Below are positions 56,401-64,000 of a stretch of DNA of 64,000 bases, in pieces. The position numbers were made by a program, and so were the translations under genes. The notes below the pieces were generated by a model that searched no databases, was not told the DNA's origin, and saw only the letters and a list, made by a program, of their open reading frames with translations. The stretch is taken from positions 1 to 64,000 of the forward strand of contig JAGKSW010000109.1 in assembly GCA_018993265.1 (NCBI GenBank), given 5' to 3'. Position 1 is the stretch's first letter, and each line of letters begins with the position of its first letter. The DNA is from Nostoc sp. TH1S01 (GTDB lineage Bacteria; Cyanobacteriota; Cyanobacteriia; Cyanobacteriales; Nostocaceae).

Positions 56401-57081
56401 TTGAGTCCCAACGGACAAGCGATCGCAATGGCAAATGTTGACAAAACTGCTTATATATGGCTTAAAGATCGCCCTGCGCCACAGATCCTCAAAGGACATC
56501 AGGCGGAAGTTTGGCAGGTCTTATTTAGTCCGGATAGCCGCTTCATTGCTTCAGCCAGTGGTGATAGTACTGCTAAAGTATGGACGGTTGATGGTAAGTT
56601 GTTTAAAACTCTTGTAGGACACTCCGCAACAGTATGGAGGGTTACCTTCAGTCCTGATAGTAAAATGGTAGCAACTGGAAGTGGCGACAATACCGTTAAG
56701 CTGTGGACGCTGGATGGAAAGTTACTGAAAACTTTTAAAGGTCACAGTGCGGCGATTTGGGGAGTTGCATTTAGTCCCGATAGCAAAATACTTGCTTCTG
56801 GTAGCGTAGATGCTACTGTCAAACTTTGGAAACTTGATGGTACGGAAATAACGACCCTTAGAGAACATACCGCAGCGATTAGACAGATCGCTATCAGTCC
56901 TGATGGAAGTATTCTAGCTTCAGGGGGCGATGATAACACGCTTACTATTTGGAACTTGCAGCGAATTCTCCACTTAGATGCGTTAACTTATGGTTGCAAG
57001 TTGGTACAAGATTATTTAAAAACTAACACAACAGTTGAGGAAGGCGATCACTCACTCTGCGATCACTCTCAAAATTATTAA
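53428..57081 (+). CDS. AAA-like ATPase, membrane helix and 14 WD40 repeats
   Basis: 1,217 residues. The AAA-like domain (1-400) has Walker [12 protein letters not shown] (about 38-48) and an intact Walker [13 protein letters not shown] (about 141-152). A linker at about 335-350 ([13 protein letters not shown]) is encoded by a G-rich repeat. A charged coiled coil (about 455-495, with duplicated [11 protein letters not shown]) leads to one membrane helix (about 499-525). From about 595 to 1190 I count 14 WD40 repeats, enough for two seven-bladed propellers. Repeats 8-10 are degenerate. This layout, a nucleotide switch on one side of a membrane and a large repeat sensor, is that of a STAND-like receptor. 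Two shorter AAA-like paralogues lie at 43920 and 47324. The ligand is unknown. Confidence 0.88.
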   Translation: MRYQVGGSLRSDDPTYVTRQADEQLYASLKAGNFCYVFNSRQMGKSSLLQHTSYRLKEEGHSCVYLDMTRLGIEDTTPDQWYKGIILSLFYSLKLGSQIDFQRWWEIQAGISSVQKLQLFFEDILLPNLKSDSVLDGKAKRIFIFIDEIDSLLSLNFAINDFFAWIRQCYNLRLHNPSFERLGFALFGVASPSDLIADKRRTPFNLGKAIELQGFDLHEATPLLPGLEEVISQPQAILREIIHWTGGQPFLTQKLCELITDVAFETATGMITLPPGTEASWVEQLVKTRIIQNWQSQDEPEHLRTIRDRLLFDEQQAGRLLGIYQQVLQAEEAGEQGAGGRGEEFSPLLVVSLVPSDDSREQTQLLLSGLVEKHNGYLKIKNPIYRNVFNAQWVLRQLNNLRPYSQTFNAWVASGYKDESRLLRGQALKDTQNWAQGKSLSDLDYQFLAASAECDRREVQMALEAARAKEVEARLAQERKTAKEVEARLAQEKKTALLQKYLLIVVTIGLLVSSSLGIGSFILYRQTRTSETQAKNSEIQALVSSSVGLFASNRRLDALVEAIKAKKRLQKLGKSNTNLVPQVENALQQAVYGADEYNRFSGHTAAVLAVDVSPDSSLIASASLDQTIKLWRRDGTLVATLKGHTATVRAVDFSPDGQILASASEDGTIKLWQLDGKLLRTLKGHTASLWGVAFSPDGQFLASSSFDRTVKIWQRDGKLVRTFQGYKQGFWRVAFSPDGNIVAGASVDKTVKLWKRDATGWQNAKPLQTLTGHTSWVVGVAFSPDGQMIASASEDKTVKLWQRDSSDGSYRQYKTLIGHSAGIWGVAWSPDSQTIASASLDKTVKLWSIDGTELRTLRGHSASVWGVAFSPDSSFIASAGAENVVRLWQSDNPFQKSIIAHQSGIWSIAITSDSSTIATASHENTAKLWSRQGKLLKTFTDSKSVVFDVSFSQDGKLIALAAYDETVKLKKRDGTSVATYKVPFGKLLAGVLSPNGQAIAMANVDKTAYIWLKDRPAPQILKGHQAEVWQVLFSPDSRFIASASGDSTAKVWTVDGKLFKTLVGHSATVWRVTFSPDSKMVATGSGDNTVKLWTLDGKLLKTFKGHSAAIWGVAFSPDSKILASGSVDATVKLWKLDGTEITTLREHTAAIRQIAISPDGSILASGGDDNTLTIWNLQRILHLDALTYGCKLVQDYLKTNTTVEEGDHSLCDHSQNY
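54427..54452 (+). repeat. G-quadruplex-type repeat within coding sequence
   Basis: Four G-runs of 4, 5, 5 and 4 with loops AGCA, CA and CA. It is built from the same GCAGGGG unit as the element at 857-983, and it is read in frame as a Gly/Glu-rich linker. The short paralogue at 43920 has a different, ordinary linker here (NRNPIENL). Confidence 0.7.
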
Positions 57082-57159
57082 AAATTTTCTTATTAAGTTT
57101 CAGGATGGGCAGTACGAAACACTTATCCTTAACCTCTAACTCTAAACCACCCCGCCGGG

Positions 57160-57300
57160 TCATCTTTTGCAATTCCACAGCTTCCCCCCGCAAGCGTGTA
57201 TACACGACCCTACCCGACATTGCCAGCATAATGGGCTGCCGCCGCGCCCACTCAAAAGGAGTATTAACATCGCTTGATACGATGTTCTTGCTCTTGTCCC
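57160..57300 (-). pseudogene. Remnant of a small gene that follows the replication gene (copy A)
   Basis: The minus strand reads VHWDKSKNIVSSDV, PFEWARRQ and LAMSGRVVYT. The same protein-level pattern appears at 61204-61345, downstream of the intact replication gene, with largely synonymous base differences. Only a fragment without start codon is present here. It is part of the duplicated block that reaches to 57918. Confidence 0.55.
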
Positions 57301-57408
57301 AATGAACGTAGGGGTTGTTGCATTAACACGACGTGTTCGTCGTTCGCCCTGGTCTCGAAGAGAAGACGTTGGCGCAGCCATTGACCCAAACCCCGAAACT
57401 CACGCCAT

Positions 57409-57918
57409 CTACTCTACCCAATCGGGAGCAGATGCAACCAACTGGCCAAACATCACAAGCTCCGACTCCTCAAAAGCCACCATCACCCCCCAACGCTCGT
57501 CCGAAGTGAGGGTAGAGAGGAACTCTTTAGCCGCCTCTAAGCCAGATTCTACCCGTTCCATAAACCCAGCAACATAAGATTTAACCTGCTGCCACCAAGA
57601 AGCTTCCTGTCCCTCCATATCCTCATTACTGGGGAGTGGGGTTGTGTCAGTGATTGGTGTTGTTAACTCTATATTAGGAGTGACTGACACCAACTCCCGA
57701 CTTAACCACTTCTCAAAAATCCCAGAACGCCCGTCATCAGTAGCCACAAACTTATAAACACACTCCCGCTTCCCCCGCGGCCCCAACCGCCCCACATACG
57801 ACAACCGCAGATCAATCTTATCGAGTAACTTCTGTGCGATCGCCACAGGTGTCAGCTTCTCCGAAATAGTCACATTCAGATAATTCTTGATCAAGTACCG
57901 ATGCTCTAGCGCGATGGC
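57409..57918 (-). pseudogene. Detached C-terminal fragment of a CyRepA-like replication protein
   Basis: Codes for AIALEHRYLIKNYLNVTISE through to APDWVE, closely matching the last ~170 residues of the replication protein at 61386-64000 (about 85% identical by eye). The ATPase domains are absent and no start signal is visible. At 57918 the homology ends abruptly against the cysS remnant. It lies in the same orientation as the full gene, so the two form a direct repeat some 4 kb apart. Confidence 0.85.
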
Positions 57919-57927
57919 ACTGTTCTC

Positions 57928-58289
57928 GATGATGACTTTAACACGCCCACTGCATTAGCTGTTCTTTTTGAACTGGCAAAAGAATTACGTCGTCAGGGAA
58001 ACCTTTTGACTCATCAAGGTAAAACCGAGACTTCTTCACAAACGATTAAGAAGCAGTGGCAAACCCTAGTTCACTTGGCACAGGTTTTAGGACTAGAAGC
58101 AGTACCAAAAGATGAAACTGATGCCAAACAAGAACGTTTAAGTAATGCAGACATTGAAACTTTAATTCAACGAGGCAGAATGCACGTAAACAGCGCAATT
58201 TTGCCGTTTCAGACCTTATACGCGACCAATTGCAAGCAGTGGGAGTAACTCTCATCGATAAACCAGATGTTACAACTGTGTGGCATTGA
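57928..58289 (+). pseudogene. cysS: C-terminal remnant of cysteinyl-tRNA synthetase
   Basis: The plus strand reads DDDFNTPTALAVLFELAKEL, a hallmark of cyanobacterial CysRS C-terminal regions. It continues to LSNADIETLIQ. After a one-base deletion near 58172 it goes on in another frame as RQNARKQRNFAVSDLIRDQL, AVGVTLIDKPDVTTVWH and a stop. The catalytic part is missing. CysRS is a zinc enzyme, and duplicate copies of such enzymes are known near COG0523 genes in zinc-limitation regulons, which fits the next gene. Confidence 0.85.
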
Positions 58290-58333
58290 TCGAGTCAGCA
58301 ATTTTCTTGCTACTATATTCTCAATTATATAAA

Positions 58334-58346
58334 AATGATTATCATT
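58334..58346 (+). promoter_or_regulatory. Fur/Zur-type operator
   Basis: AATGAT-T-ATCATT is a perfect 13-bp palindrome that matches the centre of Fur and Zur boxes. It ends 7 bp before the start codon of the COG0523-like gene, where a ribosome site would be expected, so repressor binding would block the start region directly. Given the downstream genes, Zur is the better guess. Confidence 0.65.
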
Positions 58347-58353
58347 ACATTTT

Positions 58354-59127
58354 ATGTCTGTACCAAACATTATTGTCGTTGCAGGTTCGTCTGGGGCTGG
58401 AAAAACTACTTGGCTTTGTCAACAGATGCGAGATATTGCAAATGTTGACAAAATAATTTATTACAGCCCTGGTACTGGGACTGTTCCTGTTGACCAAACC
58501 CGCATAGCTACTGAATTTGCTGGCATACAAGCTTTTAGTGACGGTCAGGAAGTTGAATTTATCAACCAAATACCCTTTTCAGATGCGGTTTATATTGAGT
58601 GGGGATTTTATCTGGAGTTGGGATCTGTAGCACAATTATTAGATAATCTTACTTACCGTGCTGTTGCAGTCCTACCACCCCACCTCAAAGACTCTGAATA
58701 CCATGCTTGGGCGAACGATATTGTGCGCGGCGCACCAACCCAAGCCAGTAATGCTGACAGTTTATGGCGAGCAGCAAGCAAAGGTCAAGTCATTGACGAA
58801 AACAGTTTAGAGGAATTTTGGTACGAAATCACCCACGGAGCTTACGGTATTGTCACCCGCGCTAAAGGAATTTTTGACGTTAACGATGGTAGGTCACTTT
58901 ACTGTGATTTTGTCGCTGGCGTTCCCCAAACAGATTTTCTGGAATTAGACTTACCACGCTATTTAGAAGGTAGACCTCAGCGTTTCAGTGGGCTAGAAGT
59001 GGTGGGACAAAACTTGGATGAAGCAGCTTTAAGGCAAACATTATCAGATTGCTGTTTATCTGACGCTGCGATTTTGCAATACCAACAACAAGTAAAAGAG
59101 ATTTTATTAGAAGGGAAGCCAGTATGA
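58354..59127 (+). CDS. COG0523/CobW-like P-loop protein lacking the CxCC motif
   Basis: 257 residues. Walker A is AGSSGAGKTTW (about 11-21). The C-terminal part (THGAYGIVTRAKGIFDVNDGR, FVAGVP, LEVVGQNLDEAALRQTL) matches the CobW C-terminal domain. Between them the protein is shorter than typical COG0523 GTPases (320-400 residues). I find neither the CxCC metal site nor a clear NKxD guanine motif. COG0523 proteins are nucleotide-dependent metal chaperones, several under Zur control. This one may be a specialised or degenerate member. Its stop overlaps the next start (ATGA), so it is coupled to the phosphoesterase. Confidence 0.75.
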   Translation: MSVPNIIVVAGSSGAGKTTWLCQQMRDIANVDKIIYYSPGTGTVPVDQTRIATEFAGIQAFSDGQEVEFINQIPFSDAVYIEWGFYLELGSVAQLLDNLTYRAVAVLPPHLKDSEYHAWANDIVRGAPTQASNADSLWRAASKGQVIDENSLEEFWYEITHGAYGIVTRAKGIFDVNDGRSLYCDFVAGVPQTDFLELDLPRYLEGRPQRFSGLEVVGQNLDEAALRQTLSDCCLSDAAILQYQQQVKEILLEGKPV

Positions 59128-59933
59128 AAATAGCCGTTATGTCATGTATTCATGGCAATTACGAAGCCTTGGATGCTGTATTACTAGATATTGACCAACA
59201 CTCATGCGAAAAAATTTTTTGTGTTGGCGATTTGGTAGGATATGGGCCTCATCCCAATGCAGTAGTTACCCAAATTCGTGCTTTAGATATTCCCACCTGC
59301 GTCGGCTGTTGGGATGAAGATATTGTGGAAGGTTTAAACGCTTGCGATTGCAGTTATCCCTCTTTATTGGCAGAAAAGAGAGGAATACAGGCTCACGAAT
59401 GGACTAATAAAGAAATTAACCCAGAGAACCGCGAATTTTTAGCCCAATTACCCTACAGTTTCAAAGAGGGAAATTTAGCTTTTGTTCATGGTAGTCCTCA
59501 TAGCAACCATGAATATTTGTTACCTCAACTAGACCCTTTTGTAGCTCTAGAGCGCGTAATTTCCACAGATGCAGATGTGCTTTTTTGTGGTCATACTCAT
59601 GTGCCTTATGCTCGGAATCTTGATGCTGGTCAACTACAAGTCCGTGTTGGTAGAGGAGAAAAAGCACAAGAAATTCACTTTACATCTCCTCTCAAACGAA
59701 TTGTGAATGTCGGTTCAGTAGGAGAACCTCGACATGGGCGACCGAATGCCACCTATGTAATTTACAACACAGATACTCAACATATAAAACTACGGGAAGT
59801 ACCTTACGATTACCAAAAAACCTGTGCGGCGATTATCGAAAAAGGATTACCTGCAATTTTTGCTTGGCGTTTAGCGCATGGCTTGGAGTATGCAGAACGT
59901 GCAGATGATCCAACTCATGTTTGTACAAGGTAA
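59124..59933 (+). CDS. Calcineurin-like metallophosphoesterase
   Basis: 269 residues. The metal ligands are in place: SCIHGN (D-x-H replaced by C-x-H at the first position), VGDLVGYG, the third block GCWDED where GNHD/GNCD is usual, FVHGSP and FCGHTHVP. Its layout is that of the YfcE/ApaH-like small phosphodiesterases that use two metals. The first Asp is changed to Cys (MSCIHGN), which may shift metal choice or lower activity. It is translationally coupled to the COG0523-like gene and followed by a paralogue at 59992. The substrate is unknown. Context suggests a role in the zinc-starvation response. Confidence 0.8.
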   Translation: MKIAVMSCIHGNYEALDAVLLDIDQHSCEKIFCVGDLVGYGPHPNAVVTQIRALDIPTCVGCWDEDIVEGLNACDCSYPSLLAEKRGIQAHEWTNKEINPENREFLAQLPYSFKEGNLAFVHGSPHSNHEYLLPQLDPFVALERVISTDADVLFCGHTHVPYARNLDAGQLQVRVGRGEKAQEIHFTSPLKRIVNVGSVGEPRHGRPNATYVIYNTDTQHIKLREVPYDYQKTCAAIIEKGLPAIFAWRLAHGLEYAERADDPTHVCTR

Positions 59934-59944
59934 TTTTCCTCCCT

Positions 59945-59984
59945 CCGCGTACCTCTGCGCTTTCCTTTGCGTTCCCTTTGCGTT
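59945..59984. repeat. Dispersed TTTGCG/CTCTGCG repeat
   Basis: The run CGCGTACCTCTGCGCTTTCCTTTGCGTTCCCTTTGCG fills the gap between the two phosphoesterase genes. Similar CTCTGCG/TTTGCG strings occur widely between Nostoc genes and at 47111-47138 here. Confidence 0.5.
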
Positions 59985-59991
59985 AAAAAAT

Positions 59992-60753
59992 ATGAATAAA
60001 TGGGCAATTTTAAGTGGAATTGAAGCTAACTTGGCGGCTTATGAAGCTGTAATAGCAGATATTAAACGTCAGGGTGATAGGATAGAAGCTTTGTATATTT
60101 TGGGCGACTTGGTAGGCCCAAAACCAGAAGCCGAGAAGTTGGTAGAACGAGTGCTAAACCCACGTCGGGGAGAATTGGAACCCTTGATTTGTAAGGGATG
60201 GTGGGAAGAACAGTGTTTGATTTTGTATGGTTTAGGCCCAACTGGAGACGCACCTGAATTAATAGCAAAATATGGAGGTGATACAGTCAAACTACTGTGG
60301 GATAGCGTTTCCCGTAAGACAGTACAATGGTTGCGATCGCTCGACTTTGGTTTTTTTGAATTAGATTGTCTGTTAATCCACGGTTCAACTGTAGGTGTGG
60401 GCGAAGAATTAACCCCACAAACTCCCCCAATTCAAATGCTTGATAGACTCTCAAGGATGCAAGCGAATAACCTATTCTGCGGTCGTTCTGGCTTAACTTT
60501 TCAGTATCAATTGCAAACTGGTTCTATCACCACTGAACTCGCTACTCTTGATCACCAAGTGTCTTCTCAAACAGTTACAGTTACCCCGCGTCAAGTAATT
60601 GGGGTGGGGAATGTGGGACGCACACCAGGACAAGCAACCTATACTCTCTACAATCCTGGTACAAATCAAGTGGAATTCAAGAATGTATATTACGGCAATA
60701 GTAAGGGATTTCAAAGTCAGCACAAAAATACAAAATCGAAATCTAGCGTTTAA
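59992..60753 (+). CDS. Metallophosphoesterase-fold pseudoenzyme
   Basis: About 253 residues from the ATG at 59992 (MNKWAILSGIEAN). The in-frame ATG at 59878 lies inside the upstream gene and its translation is repeat-derived. The fold follows the neighbour at 59124 block by block: GIEAN replaces D-x-HGN, GDLVGPKP keeps the GD, KGWWEE replaces GNHD, LIHGS is kept, and CGRSGLTF replaces CGHTH. Most metal ligands are therefore lost and hydrolysis is unlikely. The close pairing of an active-like and an inactive copy suggests a heteromeric complex or regulatory partner. Confidence 0.75.
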   Translation: MNKWAILSGIEANLAAYEAVIADIKRQGDRIEALYILGDLVGPKPEAEKLVERVLNPRRGELEPLICKGWWEEQCLILYGLGPTGDAPELIAKYGGDTVKLLWDSVSRKTVQWLRSLDFGFFELDCLLIHGSTVGVGEELTPQTPPIQMLDRLSRMQANNLFCGRSGLTFQYQLQTGSITTELATLDHQVSSQTVTVTPRQVIGVGNVGRTPGQATYTLYNPGTNQVEFKNVYYGNSKGFQSQHKNTKSKSSV

Positions 60754-60853
60754 TTCCAGCCGTGAAAATTAGGAACGCGCTTTATTCAATGTTAAGTTCA
60801 CAAAAGCACAAATTCGCTCCTGCTTTTGACTACATCAAAAAAGAGATGACATT

Positions 60854-61048
60854 ATGCCCAGTAAAGAAGTTTACATTCGAGAATATAAAGTCAAAGCGCA
60901 TAAACGCATCATTCATACTAGGATTTACAACTTTATCTGTCAAGCCTGCCATGCAGCAGTGGAAAGAGAGACTTATTGTACTGGTTGTCCCAAGTATGGA
61001 AACAAATGTAATGGGGTAGAAAGTAAGTGTTTGCGTAGTAAGCATTAG
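60854..61048 (+). CDS. Small Cys-rich, probably zinc-binding protein
   Basis: 64 residues with AAAGAGA before the ATG at 60854. After a basic N-terminus (MPSKEVYIREYKVKAHKR) come FICQACHAA, ERETYCTGCPKYGNKC and a last Cys near the end. This gives two CxxC pairs plus further Cys, a zinc-ribbon-like arrangement. It lies 100 bp after the pseudoenzyme gene at the end of the zinc-type island. An overlapping frame (60762-61019) is less convincing. Function unknown. Confidence 0.55.
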   Translation: MPSKEVYIREYKVKAHKRIIHTRIYNFICQACHAAVERETYCTGCPKYGNKCNGVESKCLRSKH

Positions 61049-61203
61049 TGTTACGGGCTATCGATTGATGAAACGCACTTACGGGATGACTTGTAAAAAT
61101 CGCCGACTGGTATCCAATCAACGCTTCCTCCTCACTCGGAGGACGCAAACTAGTACGCAAGTCCGTATCCCGAAACTGCTAAGGAAATCTCTTATCATCT
61201 CGA

Positions 61204-61345
61204 CTAAATCAACAGCCTCCCCATCGACTGTATAAACAACCCCACCAGACATCGCCAGCACAATCCGTTGCCGCCGCGCCCACTCAAAAGGCGCACTAAC
61301 ATCTGCGGTAACGGTGTTCTTGCCTTTGTCCTAATAAACTTTGCG
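61204..61345 (-). pseudogene. Small gene downstream of the replication gene (copy B), with nonsense codon
   Basis: The minus strand reads DKGKNTVTADV, PFEWARRQRI and LAMSGGVVYT, parallel to copy A at 57160-57300. The TGG codon of copy A just before DK is TAG here, further stops precede it, and no start is seen, so it appears dead. The interval 61049-61385 holds nothing else I can identify. Confidence 0.5.
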
Positions 61346-61385
61346 TTGATTCTATCAACCAGTGCGATCGCCCCAAACCCAAAAC

Positions 61386-64000
61386 TTAAGCCATCCACTC
61401 AACCCAATCGGGAGCCGCAGCCACCAACTGCCCAAAAATCTGCGGCTCTTGCTCCTCAAATGCCACCATCACGCCCCACCTTTCATCACTGCTGAGGGTA
61501 CTTAGGAACTCTTTAACCGCATCCATACCAGATTCTACTCTTTCCATAAACTCAGCAGCGTAAGATTTAACCTGCTGCCACCAAGAAGCTTCCTGTCCGC
61601 ACATATCCTCATTATTGGGGAGTGATGTTGTGTCAGTGATTGGTGTTGTTAAATCTATATTATTAGTGACTGACACCAACTCCCGATTTAACCATTTTTT
61701 GAAAATACAATCCCGCCCATCATCAGTCTTAACAAACTTATACACACACTCCCGCTTCCCCCTCGACCCCAACCGCCCCACATAAGACAACCGCAGATCA
61801 ATCTTATCGAGTAACTTCTGAGCGATCGCAATGGAAGTCAATTTTTCCGAAATAGTCACGTTCAGATAATTCTTGATTAGATATCGATGCTGTAGCGCGA
61901 TCGCCTTAAACTCCTGCATTTTCTGATCAGAACCTCGTAACTTCTCCCCAGATGTAAGCAACTGCAACAGATTCAGTTCTTCAAGCAACCGCACCGAAGA
62001 CATCATCTGCCCCTTGTTAAAGTCTGGTTTCCATATCGCATTCTCCCCAGCTTCCGCCAGCCCTTTAGCCCGTTTGCTGTCCCGGCTGGCTAAAAACTGC
62101 CGCCCCACAGTCAAGTAATAGTGCAACCGCAGTTGGGGATACCACCCGTCATCATCTTTTTCAACCAATTCGGGTGTAACGTCAACTTCATAACGCCGGG
62201 ACAATTCACCTTTTCGCTGCTGATACCGTTCTTCTTCAGTCTTCACCCGCTTTTCCTGCAACTTCTTGAGTTCTGCATCAGACACATCATCAGATTCAGA
62301 AACCCCCAGGCATTGACCAGAATATAATTCCTTGGAAGCTGCTTTCACTTCTTTAACCACTTCCTTGGTTTCGTCAGGGTCAGAATCCGAAGCATCAATC
62401 ACAGTATAGCCATCAGCCGCCAAACCCTTCAGCACAAATTCCTGATAGCGGCGCATTTCGACGTTGATGACAGCACCTCGCTTACCCCAAGTCTGCAACG
62501 ATTCGGGCTGAAAGTTCTGGTCAATGAACGAGTAATCCTCATTGTCAGCCGCAGACAACAGAGCAATGTTAGCCTGTGTTGCAACATCCTGACTCCGCAA
62601 CAATCCACCCATAGAAGTTGAACCATTGCCCACAGTCCCCATCCCGTACTGGCTCACCCATATATGACGGTCAACTGTTTCCCGCAGCCGTGCCAACATC
62701 TGCCGCACTGAATCCACAGGCTGAACTCCCTGAAATATCCCCCAGACTGAACTAAAATGACCTCGAATATCGATAGACACGCCAGTTTCCAGGCTGGGCG
62801 AAGCAATAACTAAATCGTACTGCGTGAGAATTTCGTTGAGATGGGCAATACACTCGAAGGCTGGGTGCTTCGGGTCTAAAACCGAATGGCTATCAATTCT
62901 CAGAATCCGTAGATGAGGAAATCTCTGCCGAAACCGTTGTTCCAGAGCTTGGGTTCCCCATTTAGACTTTGCTTTTTGAGCCGAACAACATAGTAAATGA
63001 TGTCCACCAGCAGCGATCGCCTTGTCTAGTGATGCAATCAGATTCTTCGGATTACTGCCAGAGTAGTTGTAACACTTACCAGATACTGGCTGATAATTAT
63101 TTACGATCACGAAGGGGTTAACACGATATTCTCCAGACAGAGAAAGAATGTACTTGACATCGGTATCTGAGGCATCAGCAGAAGACAGGTAAATCTTGCC
63201 GTGTTCGCTACCCAAGACGTTTTGGATCAGTTGCTTGAAATTTCGCAGTATCGCTACCCGTCGCTTGGCCACATCAGTAGTAGAGTTGAGCAGATGCCAG
63301 AATACTTGGTCGCATTCGTCGATAATAATCACATCGTTTGACCAGTCGTTGGGATTGAATCGCGCTTGACTATCTTTGTGTAACGAGTCCACGCAAACAC
63401 CATACCCCAACAAACCACCTGTATCGGATGTATGGATTTCGCTAACGTAATCCACGCCGAAGCGATCGCATAACGCCTCACCCAGTTGTATGCGATGTGT
63501 AATGATGAGAACCCGCCGCCCCTGGTCGTGGGCTTTGGCAACCTCAGCAGACAACCACTCGGTTTTACCTGTGCCTTTGGGAGCTTTGAGGACGATGAGC
63601 TTTTCTCCTTCTGGTGCAATCAGTCCACCCAAGAATCGCTGGTTGAGTGCGATTGCTGGAGGATAAGTCAGCAGAGTAAACAGTTTAATTTCCCACAATT
63701 CCAAAGTTTCGGCGGTATTGTAGAGTGCGTGAAAAGCATCTTGTCCTTGAGCCACGACAAAATCATCAACTCCCTTTTCGGTTCCTGGCAAGTCAATTAC
63801 TCGCAGAGAACAACCTTCAGCAATCAATAACCGACCCATACGGCTGATAGCAGTTCGCACTCGTTGGACGGTTTCGGGTTTGGTATCGTTGTCAAAGCAG
63901 ATATTGACTTGTCTACCGGGTGTTGCGAAATGCTTCAGGTCGGGAATGAGCGAAGGTTTACCAGTGGCAGTCCCGTAATCATCTTTTGGTGTGCGATAGC
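61386..64000 (-). CDS. CyRepA-like plasmid replication protein, N-terminus beyond the right edge
   Basis: About 870 residues are visible. The frame is open to the window end, and the GTG at 63860 is internal. The first visible part (HFATPGRQVNICFDNDTKPETVQ) resembles the TOPRIM-like DUF3854 primase region. A superfamily-2 helicase follows with Walker A LKAPKGTGKTEW, ITHRIQLGEAL, the DEAD-type box IIIDECDQVFWH, SASPSLETGVSIDI-like IASPSLETGVSID and the motif VI region VDSVRQMLARLRE. The C-terminal third is charged and helical. Proteins of this type initiate replication of large cyanobacterial plasmids. A stray copy of its C-terminal end lies at 57409-57918. It supports reading the whole window as plasmid DNA. 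Confidence 0.85.
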   Translation of the reverse strand, partial: YRTPKDDYGTATGKPSLIPDLKHFATPGRQVNICFDNDTKPETVQRVRTAISRMGRLLIAEGCSLRVIDLPGTEKGVDDFVVAQGQDAFHALYNTAETLELWEIKLFTLLTYPPAIALNQRFLGGLIAPEGEKLIVLKAPKGTGKTEWLSAEVAKAHDQGRRVLIITHRIQLGEALCDRFGVDYVSEIHTSDTGGLLGYGVCVDSLHKDSQARFNPNDWSNDVIIIDECDQVFWHLLNSTTDVAKRRVAILRNFKQLIQNVLGSEHGKIYLSSADASDTDVKYILSLSGEYRVNPFVIVNNYQPVSGKCYNYSGSNPKNLIASLDKAIAAGGHHLLCCSAQKAKSKWGTQALEQRFRQRFPHLRILRIDSHSVLDPKHPAFECIAHLNEILTQYDLVIASPSLETGVSIDIRGHFSSVWGIFQGVQPVDSVRQMLARLRETVDRHIWVSQYGMGTVGNGSTSMGGLLRSQDVATQANIALLSAADNEDYSFIDQNFQPESLQTWGKRGAVINVEMRRYQEFVLKGLAADGYTVIDASDSDPDETKEVVKEVKAASKELYSGQCLGVSESDDVSDAELKKLQEKRVKTEEERYQQRKGELSRRYEVDVTPELVEKDDDGWYPQLRLHYYLTVGRQFLASRDSKRAKGLAEAGENAIWKPDFNKGQMMSSVRLLEELNLLQLLTSGEKLRGSDQKMQEFKAIALQHRYLIKNYLNVTISEKLTSIAIAQKLLDKIDLRLSYVGRLGSRGKRECVYKFVKTDDGRDCIFKKWLNRELVSVTNNIDLTTPITDTTSLPNNEDMCGQEASWWQQVKSYAAEFMERVESGMDAVKEFLSTLSSDERWGVMVAFEEQEPQIFGQLVAAAPDWVEWMA

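Noticed and set aside
57105-57577. Plus-strand reading frames over the replication-gene fragment
   Set aside because: They are antisense to sequence that clearly matches the replication protein on the minus strand.
58006-58248. Short separate gene starting MTHQGKTETSS
   Set aside because: It continues CysRS homology that begins upstream of its ATG and is cut by a frameshift, so it is part of a pseudogene.
60762-61019. 85-codon frame overlapping the Cys-rich mini-protein
   Set aside because: It has no ribosome site and no pattern, while the other frame has a good ribosome site and ordered CxxC pairs.

Overview
The window looks like part of a large plasmid from a filamentous, Nostoc-like cyanobacterium. 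Supporting signs are many HIP1 octamers (GCGATCGC), heptanucleotide short tandem repeats, cyanobacterial families (GUN4 domain, CyRepA-type plasmid replication protein, AAA-like/WD40 proteins, COG4178 transporters) and decaying transposon ends. A CyRepA-like replication gene enters from the right edge and a broken dnaB-type helicase gene leaves at the left edge.

Layout. 1-2.0 kb: a plasmid dnaB gene split by a 185-bp G-rich/C-rich palindromic insertion, plus an uncharacterised gene upstream of it. 2.2-9.1 kb: a hypothetical protein, a coiled-coil GUN4-domain protein, a doubly broken peptide-exporter pseudogene, a MITE-like element, a small membrane protein and a LamG-patatin lipase. 9.2-11.5 kb: a microviridin (graspetide) locus with precursor mdnA, N-terminally shortened mdnB and intact mdnC. 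A decayed second core peptide lies just downstream of mdnA. 11.8-13.8 kb: an intact COG4178 exporter. 13.9-42.6 kb: one minus-strand NRPS operon in the order chorismate lyase, AMP ligase, free carrier protein, two-module NRPS, five-module NRPS with thioesterase. 43-49 kb: IS4 remnant, AAA-like proteins, an IS630 element. 49.2-57.1 kb: TerB-like protein, Rieske/PaO-type oxygenase, MscS channel, AAA-WD40 receptor-like protein. 57.1-61.4 kb: a small probable zinc-response island (cysS remnant, Fur/Zur-type box, COG0523-like protein, a metallophosphoesterase and its pseudoenzyme partner, a Cys-rich mini-protein). It lies between two direct copies of the 3' end of the replication gene. 61.4-64 kb: the replication gene.

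How it works together. The NRPS line reads as: chorismate to 4-hydroxybenzoate, activation by the ligase, loading on the free carrier, then Pro, N-methylated Ile/Val-like, Thr, Leu, D-Ala, Thr and one unassigned residue, with release by the thioesterase. This is a prediction from domains and A-domain specificity codes read by eye. The most interesting regulatory signal is a 9-bp direct repeat (CTTAACnnn). It occurs with nearly the same architecture upstream of mdnA and of the NRPS operon, and again before the TerB-like gene, with a weaker pair before an AAA-like gene. It suggests one regulator controls both peptide pathways and some neighbours.

No rRNA, tRNA or CRISPR array was seen. All identifications are from reading sequence, without database searches.
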